Of a stretch of DNA of 64,000 nt, positions 22,731 to 32,300 are shown piece by piece; within the stretch, counting starts at the first letter, position 1, and each line of letters begins with the position of its first letter. Origin of the DNA: a virus; the IMG/VR virus record IMGVR_UViG_3300009182_000057, positions 1 through 64,000 of that record. The stretch is one strand, 5' to 3'. Made by a program: the position numbers and the translations under genes. The notes under the pieces were generated by a model that was not told the DNA's origin, searched no databases, and saw only the letters and a list, made by a program, of their open reading frames with translations.

Positions 22731-23293
22731 ACGTAACGCTTTTCCTTAGCAGGAGAAGCTGGAATAGAAGTATTCTTCTTAGGTAAAGAATCATCCGTAG
22801 GACGATTGTTTAGAATATCAAAATCATTCTTTAATTCTGTAGCCTTTGAATCACCAATAGGACGCTCATACTTGTTAGGAACACCTTGAACTGGTGGTAA
22901 ATTGTTACCGAAATTTAATACTTCAACATATTCATAATTGCCCGGCACAGTGAATTCATTGAATTCTGTAGGCCATTGTAATGTACGAGGATCTGTTTTT
23001 AAAGTTAATAAGATATCAGAACCACCAGCTAAATCATTAGCATCTTTAGAACTAGCATTTGTTGAATTGCTTGAAACTTCGTGAATAAAGAAAAAGGTTT
23101 CTGGATTGGATTCTAAGATACCTTTAATCCATTGATCGAATACACCATCTCTCTGATATCTCTCTTTATAGAAATTTGACTTGAAAAAAGCTGGTGTAAG
23201 CTTCACTGGGGAATTAGTGCGAAAACCCCCATTAGAAAAATGGGAAAATGCCTTTTCGCATAATGTTTGGAATTTGTTGAATTTTTGACTCAT
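22727..23293 (-). CDS. Hypothetical protein, possibly virion-associated
   Basis: 188 residues on the minus strand, between the clamp loader and baseplate genes. The N-terminus MSQKFNKFQTLCEKAF with GGFRTNSPVKL suggests a short helix followed by a beta domain; the middle has ETFFFIHEVSS and DILLTLKTDPRTLQWP; the last 50 residues look disordered (Pro, Ser, Asn, Lys). I do not recognise a family. It is convergent with gp44 (four-base stop overlap) and divergent from gp25. Confidence 0.65.
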   Translation of the reverse strand: MSQKFNKFQTLCEKAFSHFSNGGFRTNSPVKLTPAFFKSNFYKERYQRDGVFDQWIKGILESNPETFFFIHEVSSNSTNASSKDANDLAGGSDILLTLKTDPRTLQWPTEFNEFTVPGNYEYVEVLNFGNNLPPVQGVPNKYERPIGDSKATELKNDFDILNNRPTDDSLPKKNTSIPASPAKEKRYV

Positions 23294-23311
23294 AGATATT
23301 GTATGTTAGAC

Positions 23312-23318
23312 CTAAATA
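23312..23318 (+). promoter_or_regulatory. Late-promoter-like CTAAATA box before gp25
   Basis: CTAAATA ends 12 bases before the ATG at 23331 of the first gene of the baseplate block. It is the natural place for a late promoter driving the tail operon. Confidence 0.45.
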
Positions 23319-23330
23319 TTTACCTCCGAC

Positions 23331-23837
23331 ATGGCAACTATTTACCTAGATAATTTAATTAATCCCCGCCAAACTCAGTATTCCACCACTTTACCTTCAA
23401 AAGAACCAGTAAAAGTGATGTCTGTTTATACAGATTTGCATTTAGATTTGACTATGGCTAAAAATGTCGGAATAGGATTGAACCCTCAAACCTCTAATGA
23501 TATTCAAGTAGATAATGATGTAGCAGCTATAACAAATTCTTTACGCAACATATTCACAACTATACCAGGACAAAAGATATTATCACCTTCCTTTGGTTCT
23601 AATTTGAATCAATATCTTTTTGAAAAGGTAGACAATATCAGAGGTAAAATTATAGGCAATGATATATTAAGAGCAATAACCACCTTTGAACCTAGGGTCT
23701 CTATAGTAAATATAGAAGTATATCCGTTACCAGACCAATTGATGTATCACGTAATACTCATATATAAATTAGCAGGTAATAACAATATATTTAAAACTCC
23801 TATGAAAATATTTTCCAATAACATTCAAATATTATGA
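23331..23837 (+). CDS. gp25: Baseplate wedge protein (gp25-like)
   Basis: 168 residues; T4 gp25 has 132, so about 35 residues extra at the N-terminus. gp25 is the conserved lysozyme-like-fold wedge core that initiates sheath assembly on the baseplate. The family part begins near residue 40 (LDLTMAKNVG) and has the typical DVAAITNSLRNIFTTIPGQK, SPSFGSNLNQYLFE and EPRVSIVNIEVYP. It overlaps the next gene (gp6-like) by four bases, as expected for subunits that form one wedge. Confidence 0.9.
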   Translation: MATIYLDNLINPRQTQYSTTLPSKEPVKVMSVYTDLHLDLTMAKNVGIGLNPQTSNDIQVDNDVAAITNSLRNIFTTIPGQKILSPSFGSNLNQYLFEKVDNIRGKIIGNDILRAITTFEPRVSIVNIEVYPLPDQLMYHVILIYKLAGNNNIFKTPMKIFSNNIQIL

Positions 23838-25630
23838 GCAATGACCCTTTTAATTCCAATTCTTATGTAGCCTTTGATGGAACAAGCATCAGAGATTTAA
23901 TCATTAGTAAATTAAATCAAGGTCAAGTTTTTACGGATCAAAATTATCAAGGATCCAATCTATCAGCTTTAATAGATATCATAGGATATAGTTTTAGTAC
24001 CTTATTATTTTATCTTAATAAGACTTCTTCGGAATCCATGTTTACAGAATCTCAACTTTATGAGAACATGAATAGAATTGTAAAATTATTAAGTTATAAT
24101 CCAGTTGGAAGACTTGGCCAAAATGTTCCTTTTACAATTAAAACATCTGAATATATTACTTCTGGAAATTACACCATACCTAGATATAGCAATATAACCG
24201 TAGGTAATAATATATATTCTTTTAATCACGATATTAATTTTACAAAATATACAGATTTAGCTGAAACCATTTCCGATATAGCAAATACCCATTTAATATA
24301 TCAAGGAGGATTTCAAGAATATCCTCTTTATACTGCTTTTGGTATAGATAATGAAATAATATATCTATCATTGCCTCCGAATGTTAATGTAGATCACTTT
24401 AACATTTTTGTATATGTAAAACCTTTTGACACTGGACACTGGGAAGATTGGACAAGAGCTTCTGAATTATTCCTTTATAATGCAACTGATTCTGTTTATG
24501 AAGTAAGATTTAATTCTAATAAAAATTATGAAATTAAATTTGGTAATGATGTTAATGGGCGTAAATTAAAAACCGGAGATCAGATTCAAATATTTTATCT
24601 CAGTATTGATAAAAATGCAGCTGGCATAGGACCCAATGCTTTAAACAACACTCCTATAGTTGCTTATAATTCTAAAATTTATAATGAAATAATGTCAGAC
24701 ATTATTGTTAATCAAAAGTTTTTAACAACTCAACAATTAAGCCAAACCTTGATTAATAATGAATATCCTTCTACAGTTTATTCCGAAGAAGAAAATGTAG
24801 ATAGCATAAGAGCAAATGCTCCTCAAGCATTTAGATCTCAATATAGATTAGTTACGACTACAGATTATGAATCTTATGTAAGATCCAATTATTCTAATTT
24901 CTTATCAGATTTAAAATTAATAAACAACGATGATTATTTAAAAGGTCATATCAAGTATCTATATAATATAGGACTTAATGAACCTCAAAAAGAAAATAGA
25001 GTATTAATAAATCAAATTAATTTTGCCAATAGTTGTAATTTTAATAATCTTTATTTGTATATGGTACCTAGTAGTAATTTGCAAGAGTATCTTTCTTCTC
25101 CTCAAAAAGAAATAATTCTAAACGGATTAAATTCAAATAAGACTTTGACTTCACAAATAGTTCCAATGGATCCGGTATATATGTATTTGGATTTTTATGT
25201 AGCTAATCCAAATATTACTCCAAGTCCTAAAGATTTAAATAATTGCCAATTAATAATAACTAAAAATCGAAATACAAGAAGAGCTGATTCAGCCATTCTT
25301 GCTGATGTTCTTAGAGTATTCTCTTCTAATTTTAATAGAGTAGCTAACAATCTCGGACAATCAATTGATTTATATCAATTGTCTACAAACATTTTAAATA
25401 TTGACGGAGTATCACGTATACAAACTTACAGAAAAGATACGGACACTTACGTAGAAGGTATTTCCGTATTGTTGTGGAATAATACATATCCAGAAAACGA
25501 TTCTCAAGTTTATAGTCAAAATATAACTTTAGATTATTTTAAATTTCCTATATTCAATAACATAGATAATCTAACTTCTAGAATCGTTGTAAAAGAAATC
25601 ACTGGAGCAATTAAAGCTGCAGACTTTTAA
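23834..25630 (+). CDS. gp6: Baseplate wedge protein (gp6-like)
   Basis: 598 residues; T4 gp6 has 660. gp6 forms the continuous ring of the baseplate. Conserved pieces: an early QGSNLSALIDIIGYSFSTLL with SESMFTESQLYENM, the strand-rich NYTIPRYSNITVGN region, a loop with FNSNKNYEIKFGNDVNGRKL near residue 230, and the hallmark ALNNTPIVAYN... to RANAPQAFRSQYRLVTTTDY followed by ESYV, shared with phage J-type baseplate proteins. The C-terminal third contains NFNRVANNLGQSIDLYQLS. Overlaps gp25 by ATGA. Confidence 0.9.
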   Translation: MSNDPFNSNSYVAFDGTSIRDLIISKLNQGQVFTDQNYQGSNLSALIDIIGYSFSTLLFYLNKTSSESMFTESQLYENMNRIVKLLSYNPVGRLGQNVPFTIKTSEYITSGNYTIPRYSNITVGNNIYSFNHDINFTKYTDLAETISDIANTHLIYQGGFQEYPLYTAFGIDNEIIYLSLPPNVNVDHFNIFVYVKPFDTGHWEDWTRASELFLYNATDSVYEVRFNSNKNYEIKFGNDVNGRKLKTGDQIQIFYLSIDKNAAGIGPNALNNTPIVAYNSKIYNEIMSDIIVNQKFLTTQQLSQTLINNEYPSTVYSEEENVDSIRANAPQAFRSQYRLVTTTDYESYVRSNYSNFLSDLKLINNDDYLKGHIKYLYNIGLNEPQKENRVLINQINFANSCNFNNLYLYMVPSSNLQEYLSSPQKEIILNGLNSNKTLTSQIVPMDPVYMYLDFYVANPNITPSPKDLNNCQLIITKNRNTRRADSAILADVLRVFSSNFNRVANNLGQSIDLYQLSTNILNIDGVSRIQTYRKDTDTYVEGISVLLWNNTYPENDSQVYSQNITLDYFKFPIFNNIDNLTSRIVVKEITGAIKAADF

Positions 25631-25637
25631 TTGACAT

Positions 25638-28600
25638 ATGTCTGCCTTTATTAAAATAAGTCCATCTAATTTTGGATATACTCATACAACTTCTTTATCC
25701 TTTTATCCGGATAACTATACCATAGCAAATTATACAGATTTTGTTTGGTCATTTGGAGATAATACAAATTCTTTAGATATAACACCAACTCATATATATC
25801 AAAGTTCTGGAAAATTTAATGTCCAATTATATGCAACGGATCCATATGGTAATTCTGTATTTTTAACATCTAGTGTAAACATAAATGGAATTTTAAGTGA
25901 TAGAGATATTGGATATGCCAATGCAACTAATTTTAATTTTTCAATAGATCCAAATTATGCTAAAATATACAAAGCTGTATTATGGAATTTTGGAGATGGA
26001 GAAACTAGTCGTAATCCCTTTCCTTCTCATCAATATAAGACTCCAGGCAAATATAATGTTTACGCATCTGTTTATACAAATTCAGGAGGCTCTTATACCT
26101 ATAGCAAGCAAATAGAAGTTAATTTATTTTTAAATGAATCTATATATTTTGACATAATACCACCTCCTACGTTTGCTGGACACTTAAATCGCTATCCTTT
26201 TAAAATTAATATAACATCTTCAGACACCGGAGACCATTATATTGATCTAGGTTCTCAATTCTCTAAGTCTTATCAATATCAAGAACCAGAAAACAATTGG
26301 TCATTTTTAAGACCACAATGGAAATTTTTAGATCTAGATGGTAATCAAATTAATTCTATCAAAACTCAAGATACTATTATTAAAATTGATGATTCTGGAA
26401 ATATAAACCCTAATGGTTATGTAATAGGAGTCACTGGTACTGCTCAATTCTATTTTGTAGATGATCTTTATAACTCAGATTTATATCTACAAAAACAACC
26501 GTATAGTACTATTATAGCAACTCTACAAACTAGTGCTATAAGATCTATACATGACTCTTTAAATTCAGACAAGAAAACCCCAAGTTATTCTAATAGTCTA
26601 GCTTCTGTAACTCTTCCACATATATTCTCTTGGAGAGAACCAGATTATATTAGAATTTCCCAAAACGGAATAAATCCTATTTCTAATATTAGATTTATAG
26701 GACAACAAAATCCTATATTGATTGATTTTGGTTTTAACAAAATTTTCATAAATGATGATTTAATAGATGGTAATGGTGTCAAAACATCATCAGAATTTGA
26801 ATTTCCAAATTATGTACCGTTTGATGATACAACAATGTTTGATCTTTTTAGTTCTACTAAAATACCAGTTTCTTTATCTGCTTATGATTTAAATGGAACA
26901 GAATTAGATTTTGTATATAGTCCATCAGCTATAAAATTTAATTTTAAAGACAAAGATGGATTTAAAACTGGCGGATATTATAAGGGATCATTTGTTAATA
27001 AAAATAGCAGTATTGATTGTTATATTGAAGGAAGTGGATATTTTCCTATTCCAGATGTATCATCCAAATACATAAGTCCAGTACTTTGGATTTCTAATCC
27101 TATGGCTGGTATGATGGGGACTGCACAATATTATTATAATAAAGGAGTTTCTGCAGTAACTTTAAATTATTTAGATAAAGTCCATGTTAACAGCTTTAAT
27201 TTGCCTATTATAGAATCTTTTAACGACGATACATTTTTTACAACTAATACCTTTGCAGTTTCTGGATTTCACGGAGTGTCTAATATAGCAGCATTACCGG
27301 GCCCATCTTACCATGCTTGGATGGTTGATTCTGAATTAAACAAATTATACAGAGTAAATTCTATTGGTGATATTTTAATAGATATAGATTTAAATGCGGT
27401 TTTAACTAAACTTAAATATAGTTCTATACCAGCTCCAAATTTTCTTATCCCTGATCAAGTATCTCCTATGGGAATAGCATTGGATAGTCAAAAAAATATA
27501 TGGGTAGCTTTTCATGACACCCCTTATGTATTTAAATTTGATAATTTAGGAAATTATATTACCTATACAAATTTTAATAATATAGAAAATGTTGAGAATC
27601 CTAGATTTATAGAATGGTGGAGAGATCAATCAGATGCATATTCCATTTCTATGGCAACTGATGATAATTATCCAATTCAACCTACATTCATAGAGACTGA
27701 TTTAAATGACAATGTATGGGTTACTTATTCTAATCCATTTAGTGGATGGTTGGTAAAATATCTATCTTCTGGTAATATATTAAATTCCGTACAATATGAT
27801 GCTTATGTATCTCCTTTAGAAATAGTTTGTGATAACACAAATAACATTTGGGTTTGTACAGATCTAGCTCTTGGAGGAGGCTATTTAGAAAAAAGAGACA
27901 CCAACGGTGTTTTATTGACTTCATACGGACCATTTGCTGGTATTAACCATTTAACTTTAGATGTAAATCAAAATCCTTGGTTTACATTTAGTTATCAATG
28001 GGCTGGAATTATAAACTCCCAGACTGGAGAATTTTCTTCTATTAATGTAACAGATAATAGTTATTCTGATAAAATACCAGATTGGTTTTATCCAGATTAT
28101 AATACAGAAGAAACTGCTTTAGAAGGTATTACATCAGATATTTTAGGTAAAATCTATATTATAAATTCTATAGAAAATAAAGTATTTGTTATAAATTCTT
28201 CTACTCAAGTAATAGAAGACAGATTTAGATTAAACCCTAAAGGTTTTGTATATACATTAAGTGCTGAAAAAGCTCCTACTCAATTAGAATACAATCCTTG
28301 GAGTAAGTCTGCTAAAGCCGTTGGTGACTGGTCTGGGTTTAGGTGGATTAATAAATATCAAGCTCTAGATTACAATGATAGTTCTTATATAAATTATAAT
28401 GGAGTAACTTACAAGGCTATTTCTGGAACAACATTACCTAACAATATATCATTCTACCCTCCAAATTATTATGATATTTTTAAAATAAATGAAAATTTTG
28501 ATTTAGGTGAACAAATGAAATCTTTAGCTTTCATGCCATCATTATTAGAAAGTGAAAATTTATTTAATTTCTTAAAGGATATATACGGTCAAGCACCGTT

Positions 28601-29315
28601 TAAACACGATGACTTAGGTGTATTAACTTATGAAAAGATTGCAAATTTTGTATCTAATCAATCCGATGTTGATACCTGTGATGTAGATTCTTTATATGAT
28701 TTAGCTGCATCTGTTGATATGAATAGTGATGATTTTAGATTAAATTTTCCTTTAGCAATTAAGAGAGCTATGAATGTTCTTAGTGTAAATCAAAGCAGAT
28801 TATTTGGCGGAGAAATGGATGATTCTCTTAATTTTAATTCTTATAACAAATATCATAATTTTAATAGAGGTGAGTTATTATCCTCTCTTTCTTATTCTGT
28901 AACAGCAGGTACACCAGTTTTACTCAAATCAAAATCTTTAAATTCTTATAAATTAATACCAACTGGTCAATTACATCTGAATCCAGATGACGTAGAAGAT
29001 TATAATTTAATATCTTTAAACAAAAAGGGTAATGAAAATTATAGCTTAGATATTTTAGCTTATTCTCTTAATTTAGGAAATGATTGGCAAAGTTTTTATG
29101 AATTTTATGAATTCTTACCATCTCAAAATATTATCAATACCGATAATATTATAGATTGGGGTAATTTTAATGTAAACAAACAAAATTATATACAATTCTT
29201 AAAAAACCAAGAAGTAGGCGATTACCCGGATTCATATCTTGAATGGGATACCGATAATGGAATGATGGAATTTATTTTTACATATTTATTTTATAAAGGT
29301 TTAGGGTTTATTTAA
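25638..29315 (+). CDS. Large baseplate protein with PKD domains and beta-propeller
   Basis: 1225 residues. Residues about 5-85 and 90-165 are two PKD (Ig-like) domains with the signature WSFGDN and WNFGDGE and the following SSGKFNVQLYA / TPGKYNVYASV strands. Residues about 547-860 form a beta-propeller of the NHL/Vgb type, seen as repeated units such as MGIALDSQKNIWVAFHD, FIETDLNDNVWVTYS, VCDNTNNIWVCTD and LTLDVNQNPWFTFS. The C-terminal 280 residues are helical and may dock to the baseplate wedge. Position after gp6 suggests the place of T4 gp7 or gp8, but I cannot align it to either. No signal peptide. Function as a virion component is inferred; the propeller could bind glycan or another tail protein. 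Confidence 0.72.
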   Translation: MSAFIKISPSNFGYTHTTSLSFYPDNYTIANYTDFVWSFGDNTNSLDITPTHIYQSSGKFNVQLYATDPYGNSVFLTSSVNINGILSDRDIGYANATNFNFSIDPNYAKIYKAVLWNFGDGETSRNPFPSHQYKTPGKYNVYASVYTNSGGSYTYSKQIEVNLFLNESIYFDIIPPPTFAGHLNRYPFKINITSSDTGDHYIDLGSQFSKSYQYQEPENNWSFLRPQWKFLDLDGNQINSIKTQDTIIKIDDSGNINPNGYVIGVTGTAQFYFVDDLYNSDLYLQKQPYSTIIATLQTSAIRSIHDSLNSDKKTPSYSNSLASVTLPHIFSWREPDYIRISQNGINPISNIRFIGQQNPILIDFGFNKIFINDDLIDGNGVKTSSEFEFPNYVPFDDTTMFDLFSSTKIPVSLSAYDLNGTELDFVYSPSAIKFNFKDKDGFKTGGYYKGSFVNKNSSIDCYIEGSGYFPIPDVSSKYISPVLWISNPMAGMMGTAQYYYNKGVSAVTLNYLDKVHVNSFNLPIIESFNDDTFFTTNTFAVSGFHGVSNIAALPGPSYHAWMVDSELNKLYRVNSIGDILIDIDLNAVLTKLKYSSIPAPNFLIPDQVSPMGIALDSQKNIWVAFHDTPYVFKFDNLGNYITYTNFNNIENVENPRFIEWWRDQSDAYSISMATDDNYPIQPTFIETDLNDNVWVTYSNPFSGWLVKYLSSGNILNSVQYDAYVSPLEIVCDNTNNIWVCTDLALGGGYLEKRDTNGVLLTSYGPFAGINHLTLDVNQNPWFTFSYQWAGIINSQTGEFSSINVTDNSYSDKIPDWFYPDYNTEETALEGITSDILGKIYIINSIENKVFVINSSTQVIEDRFRLNPKGFVYTLSAEKAPTQLEYNPWSKSAKAVGDWSGFRWINKYQALDYNDSSYINYNGVTYKAISGTTLPNNISFYPPNYYDIFKINENFDLGEQMKSLAFMPSLLESENLFNFLKDIYGQAPFKHDDLGVLTYEKIANFVSNQSDVDTCDVDSLYDLAASVDMNSDDFRLNFPLAIKRAMNVLSVNQSRLFGGEMDDSLNFNSYNKYHNFNRGELLSSLSYSVTAGTPVLLKSKSLNSYKLIPTGQLHLNPDDVEDYNLISLNKKGNENYSLDILAYSLNLGNDWQSFYEFYEFLPSQNIINTDNIIDWGNFNVNKQNYIQFLKNQEVGDYPDSYLEWDTDNGMMEFIFTYLFYKGLGFI

Positions 29316-29353
29316 AAGGGGAAATTTGAATTTTCTTCATAATTATTATAGAC

Positions 29354-32300
29354 ATGGCAGATTATACTATAACAAAACAAGGCAATTGGCCGGAAGAGTA
29401 TTATAATATAGTACCAAACTACTATAATAGTGTTATAGTTGGATTAAGTGCCTTACAAGCTGAAAATCTTTTTAGATTCGTTAATAATCCTATTAGTGAT
29501 ATTAACAAAGTTCTCAATGTCTATAATCAAATTGATTTTAACTATGGTCCTGCTGTTCAATATTTTATAGATCCGGATAATAGTTTAACAAAAATTACAT
29601 CCTTTATAGATAATAATACCTTTACATGGAAACCATCTTCTTTAAGAAAATATAATGTTGGCCCGGTTTTTAATTATTTTTCAATTAATTTTGGCCCACA
29701 AGATTTACAAACAAAAGATGATATAACTTCAAAATTAAATTATAAGTCTTATTCTTTATATCCGCAAAAACTTTTTCTTTACCCAATAGCTTTATCTAGT
29801 GATGGAACTTCTTTTTATTTAAGAACGTCAACTGTTTTTTTAAATGATACTACATTCTTTTTTAATTCTTCATCAGCAGAACAAGACGCTTATAACAGAC
29901 ATTTAGCATATACAACTTCAAAACCTTCAGTTACCAGTGTACGCAATAATAGCATTTCTTTTAATTTATTGTATAGTTTATCTGCATCAAAAAATATAGC
30001 TATTAATCCGGTTATTAAATTTACAGAAAATTATAATCCTGTAACTTTAAACATTTTATTAGAACCAAACAAAACCAATTTAAGAGCCGACTCTATATTT
30101 ACTAAATTTAATAACACAGCTTTTTATGGAGACAAAGCTAATAATATCGGACAAGATTATCCAGAAGAAACCCCAAATTTAAAACATGGTTTTAGATCTT
30201 CTTTTATTCATAATCTTAATTTAGAATCACCTAACACGACTACATTCCAATTAATCCAAAGTGGTATTAATACAGATTTGACCTTAGAAGATATTTCTAA
30301 TTGTATTTTATCTGCTTCTATAAATTTAAGTACTACTAATCTAAAATATAAAAGTCTATATTATTTAGATGCTAATAGAAATCCTGTAAATATTCTTCAA
30401 GGAGTTCCAGAAAAAAGTGTACAAGTAAAATACGTAGCAGAATCTCCTTATCATTTTGATGCAACATCACCGGTTTATAACAATCAAACAACTTTAAGAA
30501 GTGCTTCTGGTCTTAATGATTTTAATGCATTTATTTCGGATGGTACTACACCATTTGATAATATGATATGGAAAATTCCATATTCACCACATTATTATAC
30601 TTTTAAAACTGCTTTTTCTAGTGCCAATTTTAAAGGAGTTAATGACGTAACTAATTTAAATTTTTCTCTTTCTTCTTGGACTACACGATCTACAATTTCA
30701 TCTATTTATCTATCCTCTTGTTTATCTTCTAATTTTAATATTTTAAATTTGGATTTACCAACATTTGCACCAAGTGATTATATTTCTTTAAATGTTATAG
30801 ATTTATCATCTTCTAATGCTTATCTATTAAATCATGTATATTGTTATTATGGCTCAAATTTAGATTTGCAATATGATTTAGTTAATTCTCCCTTTGTACC
30901 TACCACTCAAGCTCCTCAATTTTTATTAATTTATGACCCGTCATCTCACGGAGAAATTGATTTAACCTTTAGAACATCTTTAAGTAGTACAATTTTTAAT
31001 TATAGATCTGATTGTACAACCGCTAATGTATTGAAATTTGGTCAAGGGATTGTTCAAGGTAATCCTGGATATCCCATATCTTTAAAAGTATTGCAAGAAG
31101 AACAAAATAAAATTGTTTTAGATTGTTCAGACTTAGTTGTATTTCCAAATTTTCCTGCCAGAGATTTAACTAACTCTTTAATATCTTGGAATTTTACTTC
31201 AACATCACCTCTTTCTTCTAGAGTATCTTTACAATCTGTAGATCAATCTGGTAGAGTTGTTTCAACTATTAGTCCTAATAGTGCCATAAGATTTAACAGC
31301 TCCACTTGGACAATTGCCGTGTCTGGATATGGACCAGATACAACTACAATAATTTTATCTTCTCAAAAATATAACGAAACTGCCAAAGCAATTACTAATC
31401 CAAATCTATTTGATTATTTATCTGAAGGAAAATTTCAAGTTGGATTGTTATCAGCTTTTAATGCCAATAGAATTACAAATATATCATTAACAGCTGCAGT
31501 GCCTATTAAAGGCACATTATACAATATACCCCAAGATATTCCTATGTATTGGACCTGGAGTTATGACGGCGTTATATATGATTCTCAAAAAGTTTCACCC
31601 GTCACAGCATATGACCTTTTCAATAATATATACAAAGGCTCAAATAATTTTTCAAATAATTTAAGCGGCATAAATTTTTCTATAAGTTTAAGCTCTTCTT
31701 TAAATGCCTTCAATGATCATTATCTTAGTTTATCAGCTATATCTCATTACAAAAATAACAATGTTTTAGGTACATTAAATCTAACAATTAAAGATCATCC
31801 AGATAATAGTATATATAATACATATTTTAATACAACATATCAAGATAGAACTTCTTTAATTTTAGCAAACGCCAATGATAAAAATGTTGTTACTCGTCCG
31901 CAAGAAAATTTAAATAATTATGCTTTTTATGGTAATACAAATGTATTACCCAAGATTAGTGCTTCTTCTTTTAAATGGTCTATAGCTAATGATTTAGGAT
32001 ATTATTATTCCTTATCTTCTACAAAATTTAGTGATATATCAAGTATTAAACATTCCATACAAAATGGAGCTAGAACTACAAGAATAGGTTTAAGTGCTTA
32101 TGATGCTACTATTCCTGGATGGAATATTGCTCACAACATTAAATCTCACACAACAATTTATACAATTCCAAGTAGTGAATTTTTCACACCTACAAAATTT
32201 ATTGTATATCCACCTTACACCTGGCGACAAGGCAATAGTGGTTTAATAACTATATTAGATGGCTCTAATTTTACATTAGCGCAAGCTCCTACAGCTTATA

